A stretch of DNA of 64,000 nt from the NCBI GenBank assembly GCA_040901765.1, contig JBBDYG010000106.1:1-64000 (forward strand). The letters run 5' to 3'. The notes beneath the pieces were generated by a model, which saw only the letters and a list, made by a program, of their open reading frames with translations, searched no databases and was not told the origin of the DNA. This stretch comes from JBBDYG01 sp040901765 (GTDB lineage: Bacteria; Planctomycetota; Planctomycetia; Pirellulales; Lacipirellulaceae). This document shows positions 7,135 through 16,484 of the stretch, one piece after another. Position 1 is the stretch's first letter. Each line of letters opens with the position of its first letter. The position numbers were made by a program, and so were the translations under genes.

Positions 7135-8556
7135 ATGATCACCCTACCCGCCATCCGCTGGGGCGAACCTTACGAGTCGCTCGAAGTTGAAGAGATCGCC
7201 CACTTTCACACGGGCGAGCCGGTGGCGCGGGTGCATACGGTGGGCGCGGGGATTATCCGCCGCGATGCGAAGCATGCGCGGCGGGCGCGGCAGATGCTCC
7301 AGGAGATTCCGCCGGCCGAGTTGATCGAGCGCTGCAAGCAAGCCGGTGAACTGTTCGAGTCGGGAACGCTTGCGGTCGGCGACGGCCGGCAGTCGCCCGA
7401 GGATTTCGTGCAGCAGCAGTCGGCGACCACCGGCATGCCGATCGCCATGTGCCGGGCGAACGTTGGCAAGAACGCGTTTGTGCTCAAGAATATCGACAAG
7501 ATACTCGATGCGCTCACGCGCGGTCTCGATTTGAACATCCTAGCGCGCGGTTACGGCGACGAAGGCCGTGGCGTGACGGTCAGCTACCAGGCACAAGCCG
7601 ATGCGCTGGGGGCCGTGCTGCCGTCGAATTCGCCCGGCGTCCACGCGCTGTGGCTGCCGGTGGTGCCCCTGCAAATCGGGCTGATGCTGAAACCCGGCTC
7701 GCAGGAGCCGTGGACGCCCTATCGCGTGCAGGCGGCGATGGTCGAGGCGGGTATTCCGCGCGAGGCAATCGCGATTTATCCCGGCGCGGGGGGCGAAATC
7801 GGCGGAGCGATTCTTGCCGCGTGCGAGCGGAGCATGATCTTCGGCGGCCCGCAGACGGTCGCCCAGTACTCCAGCAACCCCAAGGTGCAGGTCCACGGTC
7901 CAGGCTTCAGCAAGATTCTGCTCGGCGACGACGTGATCGATAACTGGCCGAACTATATCGACCTGATGGTCGATAGCATCTGGCGCAACGGCGGTCGAAG
8001 CTGCATCAACTGCTCCAGCATCTACGCCTCGCGGCACTCACGCGACATCGCCAAGGCGCTCGCCGAGGTACTCGGCCCACGCGGCGTGCTGCCGCCGGAC
8101 GATCCCAGCGCGGGTCTCGCTGCGTTCACCGTCGAAGGCGCCGCGGCGGCAATTTGGAAGGCCATCGAGCGCGACACTGACGATCCGCAAACGGAAGACA
8201 TGACCGCCAGCTATGGCCCGCGCCTCGTGGAGCACGAGCGATACGCGTACATCAGACCGGTGGTCTTGCACTGCAAGTCGTCCGAGGCTCCGGCGGCGAA
8301 TAAGGAATACATGTTCCCGATGGCGAGCGTCGTCGAGTGCCCGCAGGAAAGGATGCTCAGTTCCATCGGCCCCACGCTGGTTTGCACCGCGATCACCAAT
8401 GACGAATCATTCCGCCGCGATCTTGTTGCCGCCACGCACATCGACCGGTTGAATCTCGGCCCGATTCCGACGCCGCAAGTCGATTGGTTGCAGCCGCATG
8501 AAGGAAATTTGGTCGAGTTTTTGTATCGCAATCGGGCGTTACAAGTGAACGAGTGA
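7135..8556 (+). CDS. Aldehyde dehydrogenase superfamily enzyme (acyl-CoA reductase or LuxC-like possible)
   Basis: This 473-residue enzyme has the ALDH fold. The nucleophile sits in WRNGGRSCINCSS, aligning with the NxGQxC region, and the cofactor region shows YPGAGGEIGGAIL. The GAGGEIGG sequence differs from the usual ELGGK Glu motif, as expected for ALDHs that act on acyl-CoA or acyl-enzyme thioesters instead of oxidising free aldehydes. With the short ligase upstream and the iron alcohol dehydrogenase downstream, the likely role is interconversion of an activated acid and an aldehyde. It is separated from the ligase by the hicAB block. Confidence 0.78.
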   Translation: MITLPAIRWGEPYESLEVEEIAHFHTGEPVARVHTVGAGIIRRDAKHARRARQMLQEIPPAELIERCKQAGELFESGTLAVGDGRQSPEDFVQQQSATTGMPIAMCRANVGKNAFVLKNIDKILDALTRGLDLNILARGYGDEGRGVTVSYQAQADALGAVLPSNSPGVHALWLPVVPLQIGLMLKPGSQEPWTPYRVQAAMVEAGIPREAIAIYPGAGGEIGGAILAACERSMIFGGPQTVAQYSSNPKVQVHGPGFSKILLGDDVIDNWPNYIDLMVDSIWRNGGRSCINCSSIYASRHSRDIAKALAEVLGPRGVLPPDDPSAGLAAFTVEGAAAAIWKAIERDTDDPQTEDMTASYGPRLVEHERYAYIRPVVLHCKSSEAPAANKEYMFPMASVVECPQERMLSSIGPTLVCTAITNDESFRRDLVAATHIDRLNLGPIPTPQVDWLQPHEGNLVEFLYRNRALQVNE

Positions 8557-8565
8557 AATTACTTG

Positions 8566-8634
8566 AACCGCTGATTCACGCTAATGGACGCTAATTTGCA
8601 TTTCATTAGCGCCGATTAGCGTCTATCAGCGGTT
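8566..8634. repeat. Inverted repeat, AACCGCTGAT...ATCAGCGGTT family
   Basis: The arms are AACCGCTGATTCACGCTAAT and ATTAGCGTCTATCAGCGGTT around TTTGCATTTC. The element fills almost the whole gap between the aldehyde and alcohol dehydrogenase genes. Kin lie at 33493-33563 and 53749-53883, and a half copy near 44790. Confidence 0.75.
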
Positions 8635-8643
8635 AAATTCTTT

Positions 8644-9801
8644 ATGCCCCCCTTCGACTTCAATTCCCCCACCACCCGGATCGTTTTCGGCCCCGGCCGC
8701 CTGGCCGAGCTTGGCGAGCTTGCGCAAAGCCTTGGCCCGATCCAGCGAGTGCTAGTCGTAAGCGACCCCGGCATCGTCGCCGCAGGGCACGCGCCGCGCG
8801 GGATTGCGGCGCTTCAAGCGGTCGGGATGAAAACGCTCCTGTTTGATCGTGTGGAAGAGAATCCCACGACCGCGCACGTTGATGTCGGCGTTGCCGTGGC
8901 CCGCGAGTTTCGGCCTCATTTGATCGTGGGCCTGGGGGGCGGCAGTTCGATGGACTGCGCGAAGGGGATCAACTTTTTGCATTCCTGCGGCGGGCGGATG
9001 CAGGATTATTGGGGAGTCGGCAAGGCCACCGGACCGATGCTGCCGATGATCGCCGTGCCGACGACTGCGGGGACCGGCAGCGAGACGCAGTCGTTCGCGC
9101 TGATTTCCGATGCAGAGACCCACGTGAAGATGGCGTGCGGCGACGAGCGGGCGGCGTTTCGCATTGCACTGCTCGATCCGGAATTGACGCTTACCCAACC
9201 GCCGCGAGTCACGGCGCTCACGGGCATCGATGCCATTTCCCATGCGATCGAGACGTTTGTCACCAAACGTCGCAACCCAATGTCGCTTGCGTTCAGCAGT
9301 GAGGCGTGGCGGCTGTTGTCGCAGGGCTTGCCACGAGTGTTGCATGAGCCAGAGAATCTGGAACTTCGAGCGGCAGTGCAGCTTGGAGCGTGCTTTGCTG
9401 GCTTAGCAATTGAGAACTCGATGCTCGGTGCAGCCCACGCGCTGGCGAATCCGCTGACGGCCATCTACGACATCGCGCACGGTGAGGCGATTGCCCTGAT
9501 GCTGCCGCACGTGATCCGGCACAATGGACAGCATATTGCACCGTGGTACGCCGATCTCCTACACGCAACGCACGCGCAGAACGGCCATGTGTCCGCCAAC
9601 GACGAAGTCACGGGGCTTGCTGATTTCGTGTCCGGTCTGCGGCAGCACGCAGAAATGCCTGCTAAACTGAGTCAATGCGGCGTCGAGCGTGAGCGGCTGC
9701 CTGTACTCGCGGCGAACGCCAGCGAACAATGGACGGGAACCTTTAACCCCGTCCCCATGACCACTGATGACTATTTGCGATTGTATGAAGCGGCTTATTA
9801 G
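8644..9801 (+). CDS. Iron-containing alcohol dehydrogenase
   Basis: This is a 385-residue group III (Fe-type) alcohol dehydrogenase. The NAD(P) site is GLGGGSSMDCAKG, followed by PTTAGTGSETQ. Metal ligands expected of the family are present: Asp and His in GIDAISHAIETF, and two His in AAHALANPL and YDIAHGEAIAL. It should interconvert an aldehyde and an alcohol in the cytoplasm and is the natural third step after the ligase and aldehyde dehydrogenase. Its 3' end overlaps the next gene by 17 bases. Confidence 0.9.
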   Translation: MPPFDFNSPTTRIVFGPGRLAELGELAQSLGPIQRVLVVSDPGIVAAGHAPRGIAALQAVGMKTLLFDRVEENPTTAHVDVGVAVAREFRPHLIVGLGGGSSMDCAKGINFLHSCGGRMQDYWGVGKATGPMLPMIAVPTTAGTGSETQSFALISDAETHVKMACGDERAAFRIALLDPELTLTQPPRVTALTGIDAISHAIETFVTKRRNPMSLAFSSEAWRLLSQGLPRVLHEPENLELRAAVQLGACFAGLAIENSMLGAAHALANPLTAIYDIAHGEAIALMLPHVIRHNGQHIAPWYADLLHATHAQNGHVSANDEVTGLADFVSGLRQHAEMPAKLSQCGVERERLPVLAANASEQWTGTFNPVPMTTDDYLRLYEAAY

Positions 9802-10906
9802 CATCTGTGCGATTCTGATTGCTGTTATAGCGTGCGCCGATGCCGCGGATTGGCCGGTCGCGCGAGGCGATGCTGCAAGCAGCGGCGTGGCACAATCGCC
9901 GCTCGCCGAGCCATTGGAGCTTTCTTGGAAGTACCAGGCCAGCGCCGACGCGGCGATCGAAGCGACACCGGTGATTGCAGATGGCATCGTCTACGTTGGC
10001 GACACCGAAGGCACGTTTCACGCCATCAAATTAGCTGACGGCGAAGCGGTGTGGACGAAGAAGTTCGACGACGCGATATTCACTGCGGCAGCGGCGGTAC
10101 TCGGCGACAAGGTATTTGTGGCCGATCTGAATGGTATTGTGCGATGCCTATCGACGGCCGACGGCAACGAGGTGTGGCAGCGATCGGTCGATTCGGAGGT
10201 TCACGCCGGCCCTACGCTTCACGCCGATTCGGTTCTCATCACAACCGAAGCGGGCTCCTTTCATCGACTCGATGCCGCGACAGGCGAGCCGAAGTGGGAA
10301 GCGTTTCAGATCGAAGCCCCGCTGCGCTGTTCGGCCACCGTGATCGGTAATTGGGTACTGTTGGCGGGTTGCGACGAGGTGCTGCACGCCGTCGATGTGG
10401 AAACGGGCAAAGAAGTAGCAACGGTGAAGATCGATGGCCCAACCGGCTGCACCCCTGCCCTGTCCGCGGGGCGCGTTTATTTCGGTACGGAGTCGGGAGC
10501 GTTCCATTGTATTGCGGCCGATCCCGAGAGAAAGTCGCTCGAAGTGGCGTGGACGTTTCAAGACCCGCAACGTCGGCAAGGCATCCGCACCGCCGCGGCC
10601 GTCAATGGCCCGGTCGCGGTGTTCGGCAGCCAAGGCAAAGCGGTGTACGCGATTGACACGTCGAGCGGCGAGCAAAAATGGAAGCTCCCACAAAACACGC
10701 GCGTCGAAAGCTCACCGGTGATTGCCGGAGAGCGAGTGGTTGTGGCAACGATGCAGGGCCGAATCAACCTGCTGGACGTAGCGACGGGCGATACGAAATG
10801 GGAGTACGACGCCGGCGGCAGCTTTCAATCGTCGCCCGCCGTGGTCGATGGCCGCGTCGTCATTGGCAACGAGAACGGCACATTGTATTGTTTCGCAAAT
10901 CCATAA
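9785..10906 (+). CDS. Exported PQQ-type beta-propeller repeat protein (BamB-like)
   Basis: This 373-residue protein has an N-terminal export signal (MKRLISICAILIAVIACADA). VIAC could serve as a lipobox, otherwise cleavage after ADA is likely. The rest consists of repeated blades with G-x-[VI]-Y-x-G-[DT] and W-[KT] signatures (IVYVGDTEGTFHAI, VFVADLNGIVRCL, VVIGNENGTLYCF), giving a seven- or eight-bladed PQQ-like or BamB-like propeller. Without PQQ-dehydrogenase residues it is more likely a scaffold than an enzyme. The ATG at 9785 lies within the dehydrogenase end, so the two are cotranscribed. Confidence 0.85.
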   Translation: MKRLISICAILIAVIACADAADWPVARGDAASSGVAQSPLAEPLELSWKYQASADAAIEATPVIADGIVYVGDTEGTFHAIKLADGEAVWTKKFDDAIFTAAAAVLGDKVFVADLNGIVRCLSTADGNEVWQRSVDSEVHAGPTLHADSVLITTEAGSFHRLDAATGEPKWEAFQIEAPLRCSATVIGNWVLLAGCDEVLHAVDVETGKEVATVKIDGPTGCTPALSAGRVYFGTESGAFHCIAADPERKSLEVAWTFQDPQRRQGIRTAAAVNGPVAVFGSQGKAVYAIDTSSGEQKWKLPQNTRVESSPVIAGERVVVATMQGRINLLDVATGDTKWEYDAGGSFQSSPAVVDGRVVIGNENGTLYCFANP

Positions 10907-10909
10907 AGC

Positions 10910-10957
10910 CGCGACCGCCGGTCGCGCAGCATGTCAGACCGCGACCGTTGGTCGCGC
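10910..10957. repeat. Double palindrome GCGACCGNNGGTCGCG
   Basis: Two copies, GCGACCGCCGGTCGCG and GCGACCGTTGGTCGCG, stand 18 bases apart between the propeller gene and the radical SAM gene. It could act as a transcription barrier or be a REP-like element; no T-tract follows. Confidence 0.6.
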
Positions 10958-10965
10958 AACAAACA

Positions 10966-12270
10966 GTGGCATCCACCACCGAAAAAACCGAAGTTGGCAG
11001 TTACTTTATCAGTAACTACCCTCCCTTTTCGCAATGGTCAATCGATCAATTGGACGAAGTTCGCGCTGCGCTGCACCGCCCGCCGGCGGATGTTCCGCTC
11101 GGCTTGTACCTGCACATTCCGTTCTGCCGCAAGCGCTGCAAGTTCTGCTATTTCAAGGTGTTCACCGACAAGAACGGCGATCAGGTCGAGCGGTATCTTG
11201 CGGCGCTATCGCGTGAGATCGAACTAGTGAGCCAGTTGCCCGTGATGGGCGACCGGCCGTTCCGGTTCGTTTACTTCGGCGGCGGAACGCCCTCGTTTCT
11301 GAGCGGCAAGCAGCTTCATCGACTGGTGGACCGGTTACGGGCCAATATCAATTGGGACAAAGCGGAAGAAGTCACCTTTGAATGCGAGCCGGGTACGCTG
11401 TCAGAATCGAAGGTTCATACACTTCGCGAAATTGGCGTCACGCGGCTGAGCCTTGGCGTCGAGCACTTCGACGATGCGATCCTGCGCGACAACGGCCGCG
11501 CGCACGAGTCGATGGAAATCTACCGGGCATGGCCCTGGATCGAGGCGGCGGGCTTCGCGAGCGTGAACATCGACCTGATCGCCGGGATGGTGGGTGAGAC
11601 GTGGGACAAATGGCGCGAAGCGGTTAGAAAGGCGATCGCACTCTCGCCCGATAGCGTCACGGTTTACCAGATGGAACTGCCCTTCAACACGGTATACTCG
11701 AAAGACATTCTGGGCGGTGAGATCGAAACGCCCGTGGCCGATTGGGCCACCAAGCGAGCCTGGGTCGATTACGCCTTCGACGAGCTTGCCGCTGTCGGGT
11801 ACGCGACTTCCAGCGCTTACACGATGGTCAAAGATTCTGGGCGTGTGATTTTCAGCTACCGCGACAACCTGTGGCATGGCAGCGACCTTTTAGCCACTGG
11901 AATCGCCAGCTTCGGACACGCGTCAGGGGTTCATTATCAGAACCAACCGGAATGGGAAGCGTACATCGGTGCCCTTGAGAACGGCGAGTTGCCGCTGAGC
12001 CGCGGTTTGCGAATCACGCCTCATCAAGCCTTGGTGCGGGAGATGGTCTTACAGCTTAAGAAGGGCTGGCTCGATGTTGATTACTTTCGGCAGAAGTTCG
12101 GCGTCAACATTGTCGACGAATGGCGCGACGCGTGGCATGAATACCAAGCCGACGGTTTGCTGTCGGTTGCCGACGGCCGCATCGAGCTTACGCGCCAAGG
12201 GCTGCTACGGGCCGATTCCCTCTTGCCGGCGTTCTTCGAGCCGGAGCACCAGGGCGTGCGGTACACGTGA
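10966..12270 (+). CDS. HemW/HemN-like radical SAM protein
   Basis: This is a radical SAM enzyme of about 434 residues. The [4Fe-4S] motif is CRKRCKFC (CX3CX2C), preceded by LYLHIPF as in the HemN/HemW family, followed by FGGGTPS and a C-terminal winged-helix-like HemN domain (ALVREMVLQLKKGWLD). HemW acts as a haem chaperone, and true coproporphyrinogen dehydrogenases have extra N-terminal residues; the short N-terminus favours a HemW-like or specialised role. No ATG is available near the start, and the GTG at 10966 is the best choice, with a TTG at 10948 as alternative. Its upstream region overlaps a palindromic repeat. Confidence 0.85.
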   Translation: MASTTEKTEVGSYFISNYPPFSQWSIDQLDEVRAALHRPPADVPLGLYLHIPFCRKRCKFCYFKVFTDKNGDQVERYLAALSREIELVSQLPVMGDRPFRFVYFGGGTPSFLSGKQLHRLVDRLRANINWDKAEEVTFECEPGTLSESKVHTLREIGVTRLSLGVEHFDDAILRDNGRAHESMEIYRAWPWIEAAGFASVNIDLIAGMVGETWDKWREAVRKAIALSPDSVTVYQMELPFNTVYSKDILGGEIETPVADWATKRAWVDYAFDELAAVGYATSSAYTMVKDSGRVIFSYRDNLWHGSDLLATGIASFGHASGVHYQNQPEWEAYIGALENGELPLSRGLRITPHQALVREMVLQLKKGWLDVDYFRQKFGVNIVDEWRDAWHEYQADGLLSVADGRIELTRQGLLRADSLLPAFFEPEHQGVRYT

Positions 12271-12279
12271 AATGAGACG

Positions 12280-12891
12280 CTAGATTATCCACCGCCGATC
12301 ATCGCCAACAACCGACACGACAAGTTGTGGCCTGCCGCTTGCGGGCAGCAATTGAAAAGTTATCGGGAGTACCATGCTATGTATCGCATGCTGATCTTCC
12401 GGACGCGAGACACCGGCGGAGACGAGTTGATCCCCATCTAACCGTAATAACTCAATCTGCCAAGGATGTCGGTCGATGAGCAACAATTCCCGTGTCCCCA
12501 CGCTTTCGTAGAAGGGAATCTTGTCGTAGGACCGGTCGTCGGGACTCACGACTTCGATTGCCATGTCGGGGCCTCCCAACCAATGGGTGCCGCAGTTCTT
12601 CGCCGGATTGCCGTACAAGTAGACGGCAACATCGGGGCAGCGATAATTGTGCGTCCAGTCCTGCCGGCGGTCACTCACATTGGTGCCAGCCAAGACCGTA
12701 TCGCGATTCCAATCCACCACGAGATAAAGAATTGAAGCCAGCTTGCTAACAAACTCCTGATGCTCGTTGTTCGGCAGCGGCGCCATCACGTAAGTTCCCT
12801 CCCAGACTTCGTCCCAGCGATCGCCGCCGCACTCCGCTCGCTTGAGGCGGATTTTCTCGGCCAATTCGCGGTCCAGAATAAGCGTTGCCAT
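12280..12891 (-). CDS. Uma2 family putative endonuclease (DUF820)
   Basis: This 203-residue protein has the PD-(D/E)XK-type core of the Uma2 family: CPDVAVYLYGN, MAIEVVSPDDRSYDK and ELLLIDRHPW. These proteins are numerous in cyanobacteria and planctomycetes and their targets are unknown. Here the usual Lys of E-x-K is not obvious after EVVSP, so activity is uncertain. The gene runs convergent with the radical SAM gene, 10 bases away. Confidence 0.82.
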   Translation of the reverse strand: MATLILDRELAEKIRLKRAECGGDRWDEVWEGTYVMAPLPNNEHQEFVSKLASILYLVVDWNRDTVLAGTNVSDRRQDWTHNYRCPDVAVYLYGNPAKNCGTHWLGGPDMAIEVVSPDDRSYDKIPFYESVGTRELLLIDRHPWQIELLRLDGDQLVSAGVSRPEDQHAIHSMVLPITFQLLPASGRPQLVVSVVGDDRRWII

Positions 12892-12953
12892 CGTTTGCTC
12901 CTGCGGTGATTTGACGTCACTCTATTCTACCATACCCGGCGTTCGCGCCGTCG

Positions 12954-14099
12954 CTATTCCCGATCCTTCGATGTGGTTTCATCATCTTGGCGACTCAGCC
13001 AGCCGCGGCGGTAAAAGAACAACAGCATCCCGCCCGCGACGGCCGCCATAACGGCGAGCGCCATGGGATAGCCGAAATACCAGTTCAGCTCCGGCATGTT
13101 CCACGGAGAAGCCTCGGTATTGAAATTCATGCCCCAGATTCCCACGACAAAACTCAAGGGAATAAAAATCGTCGCGATGATTGTCAGCACCTTCATGATT
13201 TCATTCATGCGGTTGCTGACCGTGGACATGTAGAAGTCGCGCATATCGGTGCAGATTTCGCGATAGGTCTCGACCAAGTCGATAAGCTGGGTCGTGTGAT
13301 CGTACACGTCGCGCAAATAGGTGCGCGTGTGATCGCTGATGCGAGGGTCGGGATCGCGTATGAGTTGATTCACCGCTTCACGATGAGGCCAAATGGCCCG
13401 CCGCAGCAAGAGCAAGTCGCCGCGCAATTGATGAACGGTCGAGAAGACCGCGGACGTGGGATGATTGCTAACTTGGTCGTCGAGTTCATCGAGCCGATCG
13501 CCGATATTCTCGAGTGCCGGAAAATAACCATCGACGACCGCGTCGATCAAGCGGTAGACGAGATAATCGGCGTGGCAATTCTGCCGCAAAAAACTGCCGG
13601 GTTGTTTTAGCTGGCTCCGGATTGCGTCGAAGTTATCGCGCGGGCGCTCCTGGAACGTGAGCACGAATCCGTCGCCCAGAAAAATGCTTACCTGGTCCGT
13701 CTCAAACGGCGCCACCTGTTCCACTTCCCGCACGACGATGTAGAGCGACGATTCATACGCATCGACCTTTGCTCGTTGGTGAACGTGAACCACGTCTTCG
13801 AGCGCAAGTGGATGAAGTCCGAAGGCCTGCCCCAGTTCGCGCATGACCTCGGCATTTCCTACTCCGACGACGTTCACCCAGATTAGCGAGAATTTCGCGC
13901 GCAGCGGTTCGATTTCTTTGACCGACTGGATCGATTGGCTAACAACGTCGGTCGGACTGAAGGCGAAGACCTCGATCGCCGGCCGTGGCCCGGCCAACTC
14001 GCTGGGATGAAGCGAAGCCTCCGGCGCGGCACCGGGCCGAGACTTGCTGCTCCGCAGCCGCAATCGCCGGCTCAGCCGCGAGCGGTTTCGCTTGCTCAT
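12954..14099 (-). CDS. corA: CorA-type magnesium/cobalt channel
   Basis: This is a 381-residue CorA channel. It has a large cytoplasmic N-terminal domain and two C-terminal membrane helices. The pore signature is IWGMNFN at the end of the first helix (VLTIIATIFIPLSFVVGIWG), and the second helix is MALAVMAAVAGGMLLFFY. CorA pentamers carry Mg2+ and Co2+ down the membrane potential. The very basic N-terminus (KRNRSRLSRRLRLR) is an unusual extension. The ATG lies eight bases after the PurF stop, so the two are probably cotranscribed. Confidence 0.93.
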   Translation of the reverse strand: MSKRNRSRLSRRLRLRSSKSRPGAAPEASLHPSELAGPRPAIEVFAFSPTDVVSQSIQSVKEIEPLRAKFSLIWVNVVGVGNAEVMRELGQAFGLHPLALEDVVHVHQRAKVDAYESSLYIVVREVEQVAPFETDQVSIFLGDGFVLTFQERPRDNFDAIRSQLKQPGSFLRQNCHADYLVYRLIDAVVDGYFPALENIGDRLDELDDQVSNHPTSAVFSTVHQLRGDLLLLRRAIWPHREAVNQLIRDPDPRISDHTRTYLRDVYDHTTQLIDLVETYREICTDMRDFYMSTVSNRMNEIMKVLTIIATIFIPLSFVVGIWGMNFNTEASPWNMPELNWYFGYPMALAVMAAVAGGMLLFFYRRGWLSRQDDETTSKDRE

Positions 14100-14107
14100 A
14101 AGGTGCG

Positions 14108-15724
14108 CTAGGGAGAAACCAAGGAAGCTTGAGGCGACTCATAAGTTCTCATCGGCGACGGCCTTGGCGAGCCGTCGTCGCCCGCTGTTAAGTCCGCTTC
14201 GCCCTGGCGAGCGATCTCGTAGAGCCGTTGGCCGTGGGGGGTCGGATAGTTGCCGGTGATGCAAGCCTGACACAGTTCGCCCGCCGGGCGGCCGACGGCG
14301 CGGGAGATTGAATCGACTGGTAGATAGCGGAGCGAGTCGGCGCCCAGAACGCGTGCCATTTCGGCATAAGCCGCTTCGCGCGAGCTGCTATTGGCCAGAA
14401 ACGGCGGCGCAAATAGTTCCGCGATTGTGGACATGTCGATGCCGTAGAAGCACGGCGCCACAATCGGCGGGCAAGCCACCCGCACGTGAATTTCGCGTGC
14501 ATGGCCAATTTCGCGAAGCTTACTGATCAGCACCCGCATGGTCGTGCTGCGAACGATGGAATCTTCCACCAGCAGCACCCGTTTGCCCTCCAACACCTCA
14601 CGCAGCGGCGTGTACTTGGCGGCGGCTTTGTGAATCCGCGCGTTGGCGCCCTCGATGAAGGTTCGGCCCGAGTACCGATTGCGGATCAGCCCTTCCACGC
14701 TCGGCACACCCAGTTTATAGGCCATCGCGTCGGCGGCGCATTTGCTCGTGTCGGGCACCGGCACCACGATGGTGTCGTCGTCGATGGGCACATTTTCCAG
14801 TCGCGCCAATTCTTCGCCCAGCGTTTTCCGCGAGAGATAAACGCTACGGCCATCGATCGTGCTGGCCACGTTGGCGAAGTAAATCCATTCGAAGAAGCAA
14901 TGCGCGCGACTCGGTTGATCGACAAAACGATTGATATGTAGCTTGCCATCGACGATTGTAATCGCGTGCCCCGGCTCCAGCGAATGGATGTTCTCTTGTT
15001 GAAAGCCGAGGTTCAGCAGGGCCACGCTTTCACTCGCGGCGGCAAACAACGCTCCTTGAATGGCGTAGCACAGAGGCCGGTTGCCAAGCGGGTCGCGGGC
15101 CACGAGCATTTCGCCCAACGCGTTCAATAGAACCAGGCTATAGGCGCCATCGAACTTGGGCGCCACGTTCTGCATGATTTCGAGCAGCGACGGCCGAAGA
15201 TCGCCGGACATTTCCCGGCTGATCTCGTGCAGAATGATTTCGGTGTCGGTCTCGCGCGCGAGGTGATGATCGTCGTCGGCCAGAAGCTTGTCCCTCAACT
15301 CCGCGTAATTGGCGAGTTGCCCGTTGAAGGCAAAGCTGAACCACTTGCGCTTCTGCAAGTGATGCCGTTCGAAGGGCTGGGCGTAGCTGCGGTCTTCGCG
15401 GCCGCAAGTGGCGTAGCGAACGTGGCCGATCGCGGCCCGGCCGGCGTAATGCGCCATCAGGCTCTCCGCTTTGCCACGGTGGCTAAGGCGAAAGACTTCG
15501 CTGACGCCGCCCAAATCCTTGTACGTCTCGATGAACTGCTGGCGGTTTGGATTGAACGTGGTCATTCCCGCGGCGAGCTGGCCGCGATTCTGAATATCGA
15601 GCAGCATCCGCGGGATCAGCCGCGACACTTCGTTTGGCCCTTGCGGCGGGCAGAGTGGGCTGGGATGGGCGCTGGGCAGGTGATAGATCGCCGCCACGCC
15701 GCACTCGTGATGCAATTCACTCAT
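14108..15724 (-). CDS. purF: Amidophosphoribosyltransferase (PurF)
   Basis: This 538-residue enzyme catalyses the first step of purine synthesis: PRPP plus glutamine to 5-phosphoribosylamine. The N-terminal Ntn glutaminase domain starts after a short propeptide (MSELHHE before CGVAAIY), with Cys8 as nucleophile. The phosphoribosyltransferase domain has the PRPP loop LLVEDSIVRSTTMR. An insertion between the first strand and IQNRGQLAAGM (HLPSAHPSPLCPPQGPNE) lengthens the glutaminase domain. The ATG at 15724 gives the short propeptide typical of PurF; an upstream start would add ten weak residues. It precedes corA by eight bases. Confidence 0.92.
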   Translation of the reverse strand: MSELHHECGVAAIYHLPSAHPSPLCPPQGPNEVSRLIPRMLLDIQNRGQLAAGMTTFNPNRQQFIETYKDLGGVSEVFRLSHRGKAESLMAHYAGRAAIGHVRYATCGREDRSYAQPFERHHLQKRKWFSFAFNGQLANYAELRDKLLADDDHHLARETDTEIILHEISREMSGDLRPSLLEIMQNVAPKFDGAYSLVLLNALGEMLVARDPLGNRPLCYAIQGALFAAASESVALLNLGFQQENIHSLEPGHAITIVDGKLHINRFVDQPSRAHCFFEWIYFANVASTIDGRSVYLSRKTLGEELARLENVPIDDDTIVVPVPDTSKCAADAMAYKLGVPSVEGLIRNRYSGRTFIEGANARIHKAAAKYTPLREVLEGKRVLLVEDSIVRSTTMRVLISKLREIGHAREIHVRVACPPIVAPCFYGIDMSTIAELFAPPFLANSSSREAAYAEMARVLGADSLRYLPVDSISRAVGRPAGELCQACITGNYPTPHGQRLYEIARQGEADLTAGDDGSPRPSPMRTYESPQASLVSP

Positions 15725-15830
15725 GGAAGAATCTGTTCCTGCGGGGAGAAGCACGCCGGGGGTGTGAATTTGTCACCCGACCCTTCACATTGTACGGGCG
15801 TGCCAACCCGTGCTCCAAGGGGCGGAACGA

Positions 15831-15942
15831 GCAGGCAGAGGGCAGTAGGCAGAGGGCAGTCAAGAAATCGACAGCAGCGTCGGCTTTTCACCGTCTACTT
15901 TTCTCCTGCCTCCTGCCTCCTGCCTACTGCCTGCTGCCTGCT
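15831..15942. repeat. Inverted repeat, AGGCAGAGGGCAG / CTGCCTCCTGCCT family
   Basis: The left arm repeats GGCAGAGGGCAGTA and the right arm repeats CCTCCTGCCTACTGCCTGCTG, ending one base before the GNAT start codon. A shorter relative follows 27472. The insertion probably replaced the native 5' leader of the acetyltransferase gene. Confidence 0.7.
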
Positions 15943-16476
15943 ATGTTTTTAGAATCGATCACTACCGAGCGACTCTTACTCCGCGCGCCGCGGCTGGAAG
16001 ACGCGACCGCGATTTTCTCGCGTTATGCCAGCAATCCGGCGGTCACGCGGAATCTGTCGTGGCCGACCCACACTTCGCCGGCTGATACGCGTCGGTTCTT
16101 GCAACTTGCGGAGCAACTGCGGGCCGATGGATCGCTCATCAATTGGGCGATCTGCACCCGCGACGATGGCCGACTTCACGGCATGATCGGCGTGCGTCCC
16201 GATTTCCCACGGGTGGAGGTGGGCTATGTGCTGGCGCAAGATCGGTGGGGCCACGGTTTGATGACCGAAGCGCTCCATGCAGTGGTTGCCGAGGTGCGAG
16301 AACATGCCGATGTATGGCGAATTCAGGCCCATTGTGCGACGGACAATGCGGCCTCCGCGCGCGTGCTGGAAAAGGCGGGCTTTGAATTGGAGGGCGTCGC
16401 GCGGCGATACTTCGTATTGCCTAATCGCGGGCCGGAACCCGTGGATGCGAAACTGTACGCGATGATAGTTCGATAA
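15943..16476 (+). CDS. GNAT acetyltransferase, RimJ/RimL type
   Basis: This 177-residue GNAT enzyme opens with the RimJ/RimL signature TERLLLRAPRLEDA. It has the acetyl-CoA motif around QDRWGHGLMTEAL and the family ending NAASARVLEKAGFELEGVAR. Such enzymes acetylate N-termini of ribosomal proteins or small amines; the substrate is unknown here. The ATG at 15943 abuts a dispersed repeat, so no normal ribosome site is visible. Confidence 0.85.
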   Translation: MFLESITTERLLLRAPRLEDATAIFSRYASNPAVTRNLSWPTHTSPADTRRFLQLAEQLRADGSLINWAICTRDDGRLHGMIGVRPDFPRVEVGYVLAQDRWGHGLMTEALHAVVAEVREHADVWRIQAHCATDNAASARVLEKAGFELEGVARRYFVLPNRGPEPVDAKLYAMIVR

Positions 16477-16484
16477 GGCGAGAG

